NCBI GenBank assembly: GCA_937874275.1
Contig: CALNAU010000101.1
Location: 32,565-96,564, forward strand
Direction: 5' to 3'
DNA length: 64,000 nucleotides
DNA from: an uncultured Clostridia bacterium
GTDB taxonomy: Bacteria > Bacillota > Clostridia > Christensenellales > Aristaeellaceae
The translations under genes were made by a program, and so were the position numbers. This document shows, in pieces, positions 35,368 through 43,528 of this stretch (within the stretch, counting starts at the first letter, position 1; each line of letters starts with the position of its first letter). Under the pieces are notes generated by a model. The model worked only from the letters and a program-made list of their open reading frames with translations. It searched no databases and had not been told where the DNA came from.

Positions 35368-35784
35368 GTGAAAAAATACATGTATCTCATCGTACTATGC
35401 TTGATCACCTCCTTGCTTTCCGGCTGCATTGACAGGCCGTCAAAAGAGGAAATTGGCCGACTGGTCCGTGAGAACGAAAAAACGCTGAGAATGTCCATCC
35501 AGAACAATGACTATGAGGCGGCCTTGGAGATACCGGGCATCCAGGAAATGAAGCTACGGAAGGGTATTCCGTTTTTCTATTGCGGCGGCGCGGGGTTTGG
35601 GCCAAGCACGGCTTACTTTGGGTTCTATTATTCAGAAAATGATCAGAGATTGAATTTCATGCCGGCGTATGAGTTGATGCCATTTGGTGAAGGCTGGGAG
35701 GCCAAGCAGGAGCATCCCGGGGATAATCGCTGCTACACAGAACGGATTTTGCCGCAGTTTTTTTACCTTGAAGAATTCTATTAG
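35368..35784 (+). CDS. Small lipoprotein of unknown function
   Basis: 138 residues from a GTG start preceded by AGGAGGGGG. The N-terminus KKYMYLIVLCLITSLLSGC is a lipoprotein signal with lipobox LSGC. The remainder begins helical and acidic and then has an aromatic-rich strand region (PFFYCGGAGFGPSTAYFGFYYS). No family recognised. Base composition is visibly AT-richer than neighbouring genes. It lies 15 bp after the RlmA-like gene, so it may be co-transcribed, but the composition suggests a later insertion. Confidence 0.7.
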   Translation: MKKYMYLIVLCLITSLLSGCIDRPSKEEIGRLVRENEKTLRMSIQNNDYEAALEIPGIQEMKLRKGIPFFYCGGAGFGPSTAYFGFYYSENDQRLNFMPAYELMPFGEGWEAKQEHPGDNRCYTERILPQFFYLEEFY

Positions 35785-35870
35785 CAGACAAAGAATGCAT
35801 TGATTTACCAAATGATACGATAATTCCGGGCAGGAACGAACTTAAAACAAATTGTCAGGAGGGCGTCACC

Positions 35871-36737
35871 ATGATCATCACCTTGAAAAACGACCGGCTG
35901 ACCGTGCAGATTGACACGCTGGGCGCGGAGCTGCAGTCGATTACCGGCATCGACGGTACGGAGTACCTGTGGGACGGCGACGAAAAGTATTGGGGCAACC
36001 GCGCCACCAACCTCTTTCCCTATGTGGGCAGGCTGACCAATCAGACCTATACCGTGGGCGGAAAGGCCTATCAGATGGGCATCCACGGCTTTTTGCGCCA
36101 TCAGGAGACCGAGCCCAGGGATGTGACCGATACGCATGTGCTGTGTGAGACGCGGGACACGCCGGACACGCTGGCCCAGTACCCCTTTCCCTTCGTGATG
36201 GGGGTGGACTATCGCTTGGATGGCGACATGCTGCACATCGCCTACCGCGTACGCAACATGGGGGAGGCCACCATGTACTTTGGTGTGGGCGGGCACCCCG
36301 GGTTCCGCGTGCCGCTGGAAAAGGGCTTCCGGTTTGAGGACTATGCCCTGGCCTTTGAGGGGGAAAGCCGGCGCTGGCTGCTGTCGGATAACTATGCCAT
36401 CACCGGGCAGACCGAGCCTTTCCCCATGTCGGAGGGCGTGCTGCCCCTGCGCCACGCATTGTTTGACCACGATGCCATCATCCTGGAGAACGAGGGCCGC
36501 CAGGCCCGGCTGTTCAGCCCCAAGGGGCAGCGCGCCGTCACCCTGCGCCACCCGGATATGCCCTACCTGGGCCTGTGGCACAAGCCGCACAGCGACGCGC
36601 CCTATGTATGCCTGGAGCCCTGGCTTAGCCTGCCCGCCCGCGAGGGCGTGGTGGAGGCCTTTGAGACCCAGCCCGGTCTGGTGCACCTGGCCGCCGGCGA
36701 GGCATACGAAAATGCCTGGAGCATTCAGTTTGCGTAA
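35871..36737 (+). CDS. Aldose 1-epimerase family protein (LacX-like)
   Basis: 288 residues of the galactose mutarotase-like fold. LKNDRLTVQIDTLGAELQSITG is the typical start of this bacterial subgroup; MGIHGFLRHQE carries the catalytic-type His, GVGGHPGFRVPL the second His and YVCLEPW the catalytic Glu. Proteins of this group interconvert sugar anomers or act on glycan intermediates. ATG follows GGAGGGCGTCACC. The gene is monocistronic as far as can be seen. Confidence 0.88.
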   Translation: MIITLKNDRLTVQIDTLGAELQSITGIDGTEYLWDGDEKYWGNRATNLFPYVGRLTNQTYTVGGKAYQMGIHGFLRHQETEPRDVTDTHVLCETRDTPDTLAQYPFPFVMGVDYRLDGDMLHIAYRVRNMGEATMYFGVGGHPGFRVPLEKGFRFEDYALAFEGESRRWLLSDNYAITGQTEPFPMSEGVLPLRHALFDHDAIILENEGRQARLFSPKGQRAVTLRHPDMPYLGLWHKPHSDAPYVCLEPWLSLPAREGVVEAFETQPGLVHLAAGEAYENAWSIQFA

Positions 36738-36791
36738 GCCATTTCTCTGACCAAAGCCCGCGCACGGAATAAAGTCATATCGCTCACCCCG

Positions 36792-36840
36792 TCGTCCAAG
36801 GCATGGAGGTTTCGTCCAACGTGGAGCACTTTTGAACGAA
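36792..36840 (+). promoter_or_regulatory. Repeated TCGTCCAA boxes upstream of the C39-like gene
   Basis: TCGTCCAA occurs at 36792-36799 and again at 36812-36819, 20 bp apart (two helical turns), each followed by TGGAG. TTCGT/ACGAA (36811-36815, 36836-36840) adds a dyad. All lie just upstream of the promoter at 36850, so this may be an operator. Confidence 0.35.
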
Positions 36841-36849
36841 AAGGCAGTT

Positions 36850-36878
36850 TTGCATTTGGTCCCTGCTTTGCGTATACT
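36850..36878 (+). promoter_or_regulatory. Promoter of the secreted C39-like gene
   Basis: TTGCAT (36850-36855), 17-bp spacer, TATACT (36873-36878), about 48 bp before ATG. Confidence 0.5.
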
Positions 36879-36926
36879 GTTTGTTATCGCATGAACAAAC
36901 ACCCTTTGAGGAACGGGAGGAACACC

Positions 36927-38300
36927 ATGAGAATACTGCTTGGATGTCTTTTGCTGACCGCGTTGCTGGCGTTGCCTGTGCTGTCCCTGGCCGAAGCGCC
37001 GTTTGTCACGGGCTTTGTGGAGGGTGAGGCCCTCAAGGAAGGCACGCTGTCCGGTCTGGTGTGGGCGCAGGATGGCATCTCGTTATCACCGGGGGAGACT
37101 GAGGGCATCTACACATCGCCCGAGTTGGCGGTGCAGCCCTTTGAGTACGCCATCCTCAGCTGGAACGCGGATACCCCGGCGGGGGCGTCCTTGGAGGCGG
37201 AAGCCCGCTTCTGGCATCGGGAGCAAGGGGCGTGGACGCCGTGGCTCAGCTGGGGCACGTGGGATCGTACCCCCAAGCGCACCTCCCGCTCGTCCAGCTA
37301 TGAGCTGGCTGCCATCAGCTATGACACCGCCTGGGTAACGGGCGATGGCGTGCGCGCGGACAAGCTGCAATTGCGCGTCACCCTGCGGGGTGAAGGGGCG
37401 AGGCTGCGCCGCCTTGCCTACACGCTGCATGATACGGGCGTCGCCGAGCGGCCTGTTGACGCGGCGCATCAGGGGGCGGTGACGGACGGGCAGCTGGCCT
37501 ATGCGCAGGGGATTCGGGAGAGCACCATCGCCTCGGTCATGTGCTCGGCCGTGACCACCTGTACCCAGTTGAATCTGGCGGGCGAGGAGTATTTGCCCGA
37601 GGAAATGGCGCTCATGCAGTATGATGCCGCGCTCAACGGCTACGGCAACTGGAGTTTCAACATGGCGCTGGCGGGCGAACTGGGCTATAAGGCCTATGTG
37701 ACCTATGCCGATGAGGAGGAGCTGCTGCGCCTGCTGGACCAGGGCCGGGCGGTGGGCATGTCGGTGCGGTATTCGGACAAGCCGGATGGCGGGCAGCCCT
37801 ATTTGGAGGGCGCACCCATGACCACCGACGGGCACTTGATTACCGTGCGCGGCTATGAGGTGGATGGGGACGGGCGTTGGTACCTGGTATCGGACTCCGC
37901 GGCGGCCACCGACGAAGCCGCATTCATGCGCTACCGGGGCAGCCAGCTGATGGACGCCTGGACCAGCCGCATCCTGTATGTGGTAGAGCGCAAGGAAGCA
38001 AATAGCCAGGCCATTCGGCGCGTACCCGTTGCGCTAAAGGCCACGGACAAGGCGGGCGTATACGCGCTGGCGGACGCACCGGACAAGGCGGTCTTCCTGG
38101 GCTTTACCGGCGGCGCGCGTAACAAGCCGGGCGGCGGTTACCTGGCCTATCAGCTGGATGGGCAGCCCGGCACGCGCTTTGATGCCAAGGCGGCCGGTGA
38201 TAACCTGGTGAAGTTTCCGGACGATGTGGCAGTGGACACGGCCACGCTGTATGTGATGACCAATACCGGCGTCACCTACGTGGCTCGACTGGGGAAATAG
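36927..38300 (+). CDS. Secreted C39-like cysteine peptidase
   Basis: 457 residues with a signal peptide (RILLGCLLLTALLALPVLS). Residues 25-170 form a beta-sandwich-like accessory domain. The peptidase_C39-like domain has Cys206 in ASVMCSAVTT, His303 in DGHLITVRGYE and Asp323 in WYLVSDSA, a plausible Cys-His-Asp triad. The last 80 residues form a separate beta-rich segment. Likely an extracellular cysteine peptidase or amidase acting on wall or peptides. ATG follows GGGAGGAACACC; a strong terminator follows the stop. Confidence 0.82.
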   Translation: MRILLGCLLLTALLALPVLSLAEAPFVTGFVEGEALKEGTLSGLVWAQDGISLSPGETEGIYTSPELAVQPFEYAILSWNADTPAGASLEAEARFWHREQGAWTPWLSWGTWDRTPKRTSRSSSYELAAISYDTAWVTGDGVRADKLQLRVTLRGEGARLRRLAYTLHDTGVAERPVDAAHQGAVTDGQLAYAQGIRESTIASVMCSAVTTCTQLNLAGEEYLPEEMALMQYDAALNGYGNWSFNMALAGELGYKAYVTYADEEELLRLLDQGRAVGMSVRYSDKPDGGQPYLEGAPMTTDGHLITVRGYEVDGDGRWYLVSDSAAATDEAAFMRYRGSQLMDAWTSRILYVVERKEANSQAIRRVPVALKATDKAGVYALADAPDKAVFLGFTGGARNKPGGGYLAYQLDGQPGTRFDAKAAGDNLVKFPDDVAVDTATLYVMTNTGVTYVARLGK

Positions 38301-38317
38301 GGTTTAATTTGCAAAGG

Positions 38318-38354
38318 ACGCGGCGCGCATATGAGGTATGCGCGCCGCGTTTTT
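38318..38354 (+). terminator. Intrinsic terminator after the C39-like gene
   Basis: ACGCGGCGCGCAT (38318-38330) pairs with ATGCGCGCCGCGT (38338-38350), followed by TTTT. Confidence 0.9.
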
Positions 38355-38370
38355 GGGTCAACCAATCCTA

Positions 38371-39240
38371 TTAGATGCTCGCGTTGAAGGTGTCCCACTC
38401 GCTCAGGTCGCCCGCGCGGAAGCCCTTCATAAACCAGGTCTGTCGCTGCTGGCTGGTGCCGTGGTTGAAGGTGTCCGGGTCCACATAGCCCTGGGCCTTT
38501 TGCTGGATGGAGTCGTCGCCCACGGCGGCGGCCGCGCTCATGGCTTCCTCCAGGTCGCCCTCCTCCAGGTAGCCGCGGTTGGCCTGATATTTGGCCACCA
38601 CGCCGGCCAGGTAGTCGGCCTGCAGTTCGTAGCGCACGCTGTACTCGTTGAACTCCGTCTGGCTCATCTGCCCGGTGGCCACGCGCTGGCGCAGGCTGTT
38701 GAGCTGGTCGGTTACGCCCAGCAGCGTCTGCACGTGGTGGCCGGCTTCATGGGCGATGACATAGTTCATGATAAAGTCGCCCTGCTGCGCGCCGTAGCGC
38801 TGAATCAGCGTGTCGTAGAAGCTCAAATCCAGGTAGATGGTCTGGTCGCGTGTGCAGTAGAAGGGGCCAACGCCGCTGTCCGCCGCGCCGCAGCCGGATT
38901 CCACATAGTCGCTGTAGATGACCATGGTGGGCTCCTTGTACTGCTCGTCATATTGGGGCAGCACGGTGTTCCAGGTGTCCTCCACGTCCTTGAGCGATAC
39001 GCCCGCATAGTCAAACAGCTGCTGCTCGCGCTCACTGGGCTGGTAGTTTTGCTGCTGCGCCTGGGGTTGCTGCTTGGGCACCGCCGCGCCAAACAGCGCG
39101 CCCGGGTCGCCCGTCACCAGAAAAATCACCAGGGCCAGCACCAGCCCGATACCGCCACCGGCCGCCACCCGTCCGCGCGGCATGCTTGCGCCTCTGCGGT
39201 CGCTGACGTTTCCGCTTTTCTGTCTGCCTTGCCACCTCAT
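38371..39240 (-). CDS. YpfJ-type neutral zinc metallopeptidase
   Basis: 289 residues. A basic, Gly-rich N-terminus and one membrane helix (about 28-43) precede the predicted metallopeptidase domain of the YpfJ/KPN_02809 family. The zincin motif HEAGHH lies at 164-169 within NYVIAHEAGHHVQ; GCGAADSGVGPFYC upstream is the family's conserved Cys pair region, and the C-terminus ends with QRQTWFMKGFRAGDLSEWDTF, also conserved. It is probably anchored with the catalytic part outside. Start follows the only good upstream context; substrate unknown. Confidence 0.9.
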   Translation of the reverse strand: MRWQGRQKSGNVSDRRGASMPRGRVAAGGGIGLVLALVIFLVTGDPGALFGAAVPKQQPQAQQQNYQPSEREQQLFDYAGVSLKDVEDTWNTVLPQYDEQYKEPTMVIYSDYVESGCGAADSGVGPFYCTRDQTIYLDLSFYDTLIQRYGAQQGDFIMNYVIAHEAGHHVQTLLGVTDQLNSLRQRVATGQMSQTEFNEYSVRYELQADYLAGVVAKYQANRGYLEEGDLEEAMSAAAAVGDDSIQQKAQGYVDPDTFNHGTSQQRQTWFMKGFRAGDLSEWDTFNASI

Positions 39241-39409
39241 GGTTTGTCCCCCTTTGATGGGCCGCCCGCGTTCCTCTGCCGTGGCGGCACTTGGTATGAT
39301 GGTTCCTATGTCAAAGGATACCCCGTTGCCTTGCAGTATAAACGGCGGCGCATTGCTTGTTCATGGCCTGGGGATAAGTTTGGTCCATGCGCAGTTGCCT
39401 GTGGATAAC

Positions 39410-39439
39410 TTGACAGCAACCCCGGCGCTGTGCTACACT
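39410..39439 (+). promoter_or_regulatory. Promoter for the secreted protein at 39526
   Basis: TTGACA (39410-39415), 18-bp spacer, TACACT (39434-39439) preceded by TGC (extended -10). The rest of the 285-bp gap between 39240 and 39526 holds nothing else clear. Confidence 0.6.
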
Positions 39440-39525
39440 GCGCACTCCCGGGCAGAGCGTCAGGGGAGCATACGCCGGCACGCCGGCAGGGCGCGGATGC
39501 GCCGAAAGGAAGGTCAACCCCCGTT

Positions 39526-40005
39526 ATGAAACGGCTATTATCGATTACCGCACTGGTCGTCAGCCTGGCTGCCGCGTCCGCGGCGCTGGCAGAGCAGCCG
39601 CAAAGCGCGCTGCTGGTGGTGACCGGGGCATACTACGACGCGCAGGGTGAGGATGTGGTGGTCACTGCGCGGCCCGCCCGCCTGGAGGTACCGCCGGGCG
39701 CGCAGGAGGATGGCTACATCCTGGCAGAGGAAGTGGAGCAGACCTACACCCTGGCTCCGGCGGCCTATGTGGCCGTGCCCCAGGATATCCCGGTGCATGA
39801 TGTGCAGCTGTTGCAGACCGAGGCTGCGGAGTTCCCCGTGTACCTGACGGAGTTTAAGCACAAGCTGGATACCACCGCCTTTGCGCAGGAGCCGCCGCAC
39901 AAGGGCGACAGCATCCCCTACACCGCCTATAGCCTGCTGTACCGCGCGGCCATACAGGACGGCGTGATCGCGTCGCTGACCTATTGTGAGCTGCCGGCGC
40001 AATAA
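39526..40005 (+). CDS. Secreted protein of unknown function
   Basis: 159 residues. A signal peptide (KRLLSITALVVSLAAASAALA) is followed by a single small domain: SALLVVTGAYYDAQGEDVVVTARPARLEV and a paired ILAEEVEQTYTLAPAAYVAVP segment, suggesting a beta-barrel or sandwich. No catalytic motif or family is recognised. GAAAGGAAGG precedes ATG at a long distance. An own promoter and a terminator flank it, so it is monocistronic. Confidence 0.65.
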   Translation: MKRLLSITALVVSLAAASAALAEQPQSALLVVTGAYYDAQGEDVVVTARPARLEVPPGAQEDGYILAEEVEQTYTLAPAAYVAVPQDIPVHDVQLLQTEAAEFPVYLTEFKHKLDTTAFAQEPPHKGDSIPYTAYSLLYRAAIQDGVIASLTYCELPAQ

Positions 40006-40042
40006 CCGGCGGGTCGTCCCCACACAACCGCATACATGTTTG

Positions 40043-40078
40043 GATGGGTATTCGCAGGGCGTTTGCCCATCTTTTTTT
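40043..40078 (+). terminator. Intrinsic terminator after the secreted protein gene
   Basis: GATGGG (40043-40048) and CCCATC (40066-40071) flank a smaller CGC/GCG inner stem and are followed by seven T. Confidence 0.65.
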
Positions 40079-40086
40079 CGGATGCC

Positions 40087-40115
40087 TTGCCCAAAGGGGA
40101 GCGGGACGGTATAAT
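40087..40115 (+). promoter_or_regulatory. Promoter of the foldase gene
   Basis: TTGCCC (40087-40092), 17-bp spacer, consensus TATAAT (40110-40115), 56 bp before ATG. Confidence 0.6.
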
Positions 40116-40171
40116 AAACCTTACGATTCATCGGAGGCCACGCGTCCCGATGTGGAATGGAGAATGAACTG

Positions 40172-41533
40172 ATGAAGAAGAAATCTTTGCTCCTGCTCAT
40201 CCTGGCCCTGTCGCTGGTACTCAGCGGCTGCTCTTTGGTGGTCAAGGATCCTGTGGTGGACCTGAAGCAGACCATCCTGGACATCAACGGCCAGGCGGTG
40301 GACAAGCAGAGCTTCCTGGGCGACTACAATGCCCAGCTCAACCAGGAATACCAGATGCAGCAGATGTACCAGATGTACGGCATGCAGGCTCCGGCCATTG
40401 ACTATGCCGCGGTGGAGACCCGTGCCCGCGACGCCGCGGTGCGCCGCGTCATCATCGACCAGCAGGCCGCCCAGCTGAAATTGGGCGAGCTGACGGACGA
40501 GGAAAAGGCCCAGGTGGCGGCCGATACCGACACCGAGTACAAGGATACGCTGGAGCAAATCAAGAGCTATTACTTTGCCGACACCAAGCTGGAGGGCGAG
40601 GCGCTGGACGTGGAAATCGGCCACATGGCAGAGGACCTGGGTGTCAGCCGCGAGGTGGTGGAGCAGGGGGTCATTCAGCGGCTGGTCAGCCAGAAGCTGG
40701 AGGACGAGACCACCAAGGATGTCGCCGTGACCGAGGATGAGGTGAAGGCCGACTACGATGCCAAGGTGGAGCAGAACAAGACCGCCTATACCGAGAACCC
40801 GGATGCCTACGGCTCCGCTGTCAACGGCGGCAGCACCGCCTACTGGGTGCCCGAGGGCTACCGCTATGTCAAGCAGGTGCTGGTGAAATTCCTGCCCGAG
40901 GACCAGCAGGAAATCGACCGCCTGCAGGGCGAAAAGACGACCGCGGATGGCGAACTGCAGGCAGCCGAGGCGGCCAAGCAGGCCAATGTGGACGCGCTGG
41001 CCGCGGAAGGCATCACCGAGGACGATAAGAAGAGCCGCGAGGAGCAGGCCCCCGCGTTGCAAACCGCTGTGGACGAGGCGCAAAAGAAGGTGGATCAGCT
41101 GGCGCAGGAGCTGCTGGCCGCCCGCAACAAGGGCTATGAGGCCATTCTGCCCAAGGCACAGGATGTCTACAACAAGGCCAAGACCGAATCGTTTGACGAC
41201 CTGGTCAAGGAGTTCAACGAGGATACCGGCATGCCGGCCACCGGCTATGCTGTGCGCGAGGGCTTTGCCAGCTTTGACGAGGCCTTTGTGAAGCCCGCCA
41301 TGGCGCTGCAGAATGTGGGCGATGTGGCCGAGCCCAGCCAGGGCATGTACGGCTACTACATTGTGCAGTACGCGGCCCCCATCACAGCCGGCCCCGTGGA
41401 CTTCGCCGGTGTGCAGCAGAGCTTGCATGACGCGCTGCTCACCCAGAAGAAGACCACCACCTGGGAGGACGCCATCACCAAGTGGACCGAGGCCGCCGAC
41501 ATCAAGGAATACCTGGAGCGCGCCCGGGACTAA
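40172..41533 (+). CDS. PrsA/SurA-like foldase lipoprotein
   Basis: 453 residues. The N-terminus KKKSLLLLILALSLVLSGC is a lipoprotein signal (lipid anchor Cys20). Residues 30-215 form the SurA/PrsA-type chaperone helices beginning TILDINGQAVDK. A parvulin-like peptidyl-prolyl isomerase part is split: YRYVKQVLVKF (230-240) and FDDLVKEFNEDTG (341 on) flank a coiled-coil insert of about 95 residues (243-338), rich in Glu, Ala, Gln and Lys. The C-terminus GFASFDEAFVKPAMAL to GYYIVQY matches parvulins. It folds exported proteins outside the membrane. ATG follows GGAGAATGAACTG. Confidence 0.85.
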   Translation: MKKKSLLLLILALSLVLSGCSLVVKDPVVDLKQTILDINGQAVDKQSFLGDYNAQLNQEYQMQQMYQMYGMQAPAIDYAAVETRARDAAVRRVIIDQQAAQLKLGELTDEEKAQVAADTDTEYKDTLEQIKSYYFADTKLEGEALDVEIGHMAEDLGVSREVVEQGVIQRLVSQKLEDETTKDVAVTEDEVKADYDAKVEQNKTAYTENPDAYGSAVNGGSTAYWVPEGYRYVKQVLVKFLPEDQQEIDRLQGEKTTADGELQAAEAAKQANVDALAAEGITEDDKKSREEQAPALQTAVDEAQKKVDQLAQELLAARNKGYEAILPKAQDVYNKAKTESFDDLVKEFNEDTGMPATGYAVREGFASFDEAFVKPAMALQNVGDVAEPSQGMYGYYIVQYAAPITAGPVDFAGVQQSLHDALLTQKKTTTWEDAITKWTEAADIKEYLERARD

Positions 41534-41535
41534 TC

Positions 41536-41549
41536 CGGATTAGGAGCTA
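41536..41549 (+). repeat. Two degenerate heptamers after the foldase stop
   Basis: CGGATTA and GGAGCTA stand in tandem 2 bp past the stop codon. They resemble the four-copy heptamer run at 56085-56112. Confidence 0.35.
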
Positions 41550-41555
41550 AACAAA

Positions 41556-41595
41556 CAACCGCGCCTTTCATGATGAAGGGCGCGGTTGTTTTGTT
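41556..41595. terminator. Bidirectional terminator, foldase / monooxygenase
   Basis: CAACCGCGCC (41556-41565) pairs with GGCGCGGTTG (41579-41588), with A-rich and T-rich flanks; the TTTTGTT tail serves the plus strand. It is 5 bp from the stop of the convergent gene. Confidence 0.8.
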
Positions 41596-41600
41596 GGCTG

Positions 41601-41933
41601 TCAGGTTTCGGTTCTACGCAGCGCGCTCGCTTTGCCACCGTGGATGCGCAGGTCGGGGTCATTTTCCATGCCAGCGATGATGTGCCTGGCCCGCTCAATT
41701 AGCGTTTGAAAAACCGGCATATTCAGCGAGGCGCGGTGCGCCGCCGCATCCGTCCATACCTCGTACACATGGACGGTATCGGGCTTGATCTCATCGGTGC
41801 CAACGATGTAGCACAGGCAGCCGGGCACGGTTTCCATGCCGCGCGCGGCGTCCAATAGGATGTCCAGCAGTTCCTTACCCTTGCCGGGCTTGGCTAGCAG
41901 CCTGCCGCTGACGCCATGATAGGGTGCAGGCAT
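41601..41933 (-). CDS. Antibiotic biosynthesis monooxygenase-like (ABM) protein
   Basis: 110 residues, a single dimeric ferredoxin-like ABM domain: GVSGRLLAKPGKGKELLDILLDAA, VPGCLCYIVGTDEI and VHVYEVWTDAAAHRASLNMPVFQ are the usual blocks. Relatives such as YgiN oxidise quinols or handle haem and reactive compounds; the exact role is not clear. ATG follows AAAGGAGGTATCCGA. It lies 59 bp after the GNAT gene and may be its co-transcript. Confidence 0.85.
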   Translation of the reverse strand: MPAPYHGVSGRLLAKPGKGKELLDILLDAARGMETVPGCLCYIVGTDEIKPDTVHVYEVWTDAAAHRASLNMPVFQTLIERARHIIAGMENDPDLRIHGGKASALRRTET

Positions 41934-41992
41934 TCGGATACCTCCTTTCGGTGTGAATCTTTCCGGTAGGAGTGTACCCGCCGCTTGGCGCC

Positions 41993-42526
41993 TTACCCTA
42001 GGCGTAGCGACATCATCACCTCATCCGCGTAGCTGCCATCCGGATATTTGACTGCATGGGGAATGCTGCCGGTGGCGACAAACCCCAGGCTTTCATACAG
42101 GTGACGGGCGCGCAGGTTGTGCGCGAAGACGCCCAGCTCCAGCTGCTCAAATCCCTGCGCTCGGCACCAGGTGATGACCCAGCGCATCAGCGCCCGGCCG
42201 ATGCCCATGCTCCAGTAGTCCCGGGAGACAGACACACCCATCACGGCGCGGTGACGCATGCGGGGGCGCGGGCTCTGGCGGGAGACGTTGGCCATGCCAA
42301 TGATGCATTCATCCCGCAGCGCCAGCAGCCATTGCCTGTCGGCCCCCAGCGACGCCATGATCTCCCGCTCATGCGCTACGGATACGTCAAACTCGCCCTC
42401 GCCAAAGGTGAGGAAGGGGCTCTCCCCCGACACCCGGTTGACGTAGGCGATGATGGCCTCCGCGTCCGCCACCTGCGCGGTGCGGATGGTGACCACCTGG
42501 CCATTGGCCAGCGTCAGGGTTTCCAT
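41993..42526 (-). CDS. GNAT family N-acetyltransferase
   Basis: 177 residues with the complete GNAT fold. The acetyl-CoA loop is RDYWSMGIGRALMRWVI (Q/R-x-x-G-x-G/A type), followed by LGVFAHNLRARHLYESLGF, the motif B region typical of RimI/RimL-like enzymes. Substrate unknown. ATG follows GGAGGGAAC and overlaps the end of the LRR gene by 13 bp, so the two are coupled despite unrelated functions. Confidence 0.9.
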   Translation of the reverse strand: METLTLANGQVVTIRTAQVADAEAIIAYVNRVSGESPFLTFGEGEFDVSVAHEREIMASLGADRQWLLALRDECIIGMANVSRQSPRPRMRHRAVMGVSVSRDYWSMGIGRALMRWVITWCRAQGFEQLELGVFAHNLRARHLYESLGFVATGSIPHAVKYPDGSYADEVMMSLRLG

Positions 42527-43395
42527 GTTCCCTCCATCGGCTCAAAGGGTTTGTATTCCGCGTTTTTGAATATGTCAAAGATGACGAAGAAGCGCGGGTG
42601 CTCCCGCCAGCCGCCGCCGGTGGGGAAGGTCTTGGCGTCGATGTAGGCGTTTGGCAGCGATTCCTTGAGGGCGTTCAGGGTATCCCGCGGCACCGCGGCG
42701 GAGGAGCCGTAGCCGGTGCTCTTGTACAGCCACAGGCGCTCCAACGTTTTGATGTCATACAGCGGCGACAGGTCACTGATGTAGTTGTAGCACAGGTTGA
42801 GGTCCAGCAGCGGCATGTCGCTGAGCACCGAGATGTCCTTGATTTTGTTGCGGAACAGCTCGGCGTACTCCAACTTGTCCAGGTTTTTCAGCGGGGTGAT
42901 GTCCTCAATCTGGTTGAGGGCCAGAATCAGCACGCGCAGGTCGGTCAGGTTCTCGATGAAGGATATGTCCGTGATTTTGTTGTGCCCCAGGTCCAGCGCC
43001 TGCAGCTTGGTGCAAAAGCGCAGCGGCGCAAAATCCTCGCTGGAATGGGTGGGCATCTTGTTATTGTGCAAGGTGGAGAATGCCGTCTGGTCGGTGCGGA
43101 TGGTATGCTCGGCGATGCGGATGGTGAAGCCGAAGAAGATGTTGGGGTAGCCGTCAAACAGCAGCGCCATGTCCTCCCGGCTGAGCTTGCTCTCATACAG
43201 GTTGACGGTATGCACCTGGGGCAATTGGGCCAGCAGGGCAGTCAAATCAGCCACATTGTCCAGTTGCGTGCTGCCCAGGTCAATCACCTGCGCGTCCTTA
43301 GCAAATTGCTGCCCGAAGGCCGTGATTTCCTCAGCCTGTGCGGCGCCCAGAAAAAGACATAAACAAAGCACCAGCAGAAATGGTAATTTACGCAT
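42514..43395 (-). CDS. Secreted leucine-rich-repeat protein
   Basis: 293 residues with a signal peptide (RKLPFLLVLCLCLFLGAAQA). The mature part has internalin-like 22-residue leucine-rich repeats, clearest between about 130 and 245 (LQALDLGHNKITDISFIENL, LRVLILALNQIEDITPLKNL, LEYAELFRNKIKDISVLSDM). An N-terminal cap with less regular repeats precedes. No wall anchor is visible. It may be a surface adhesion or binding protein. ATG follows AAGGAGGCCAATC and a consensus promoter. Confidence 0.88.
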   Translation of the reverse strand: MRKLPFLLVLCLCLFLGAAQAEEITAFGQQFAKDAQVIDLGSTQLDNVADLTALLAQLPQVHTVNLYESKLSREDMALLFDGYPNIFFGFTIRIAEHTIRTDQTAFSTLHNNKMPTHSSEDFAPLRFCTKLQALDLGHNKITDISFIENLTDLRVLILALNQIEDITPLKNLDKLEYAELFRNKIKDISVLSDMPLLDLNLCYNYISDLSPLYDIKTLERLWLYKSTGYGSSAAVPRDTLNALKESLPNAYIDAKTFPTGGGWREHPRFFVIFDIFKNAEYKPFEPMEGTWKP

Positions 43396-43432
43396 GATTG
43401 GCCTCCTTGATGGGTAATATCCTATTGGGTAG

Positions 43433-43461
43433 ATTGTATGCGGCAGGCATCGACCTGTCAA
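43433..43461 (-). promoter_or_regulatory. Promoter of the LRR gene
   Basis: Minus strand: consensus TTGACA (43461-43456), 17-bp spacer, TACAAT (43438-43433). Confidence 0.7.
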
Positions 43462-43471
43462 TGAAGCGCGA

Positions 43472-43500
43472 TTGACACGCAGGATAGGCATTGGTAATAT
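43472..43500 (+). promoter_or_regulatory. Promoter of the NAGPA gene
   Basis: TTGACA (43472-43477), 17-bp spacer, TAATAT (43495-43500). It is back to back with the LRR promoter; the two -35 boxes are only 10 bp apart, so one regulator could affect both. Confidence 0.65.
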
Positions 43501-43528
43501 AAAGCCAAACATTCAGGAGGAATCAGGC

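Noticed and set aside
39400..39408. Perfect DnaA box (TTATCCACA) near a second close match at 39368-39376
   Set aside because: A single perfect 9-mer is expected about once by chance in this length; another lies inside a GNAT gene (45968-45976). No cluster, AT-rich unwinding region or dnaA/dnaN genes are present, so this is not an origin.
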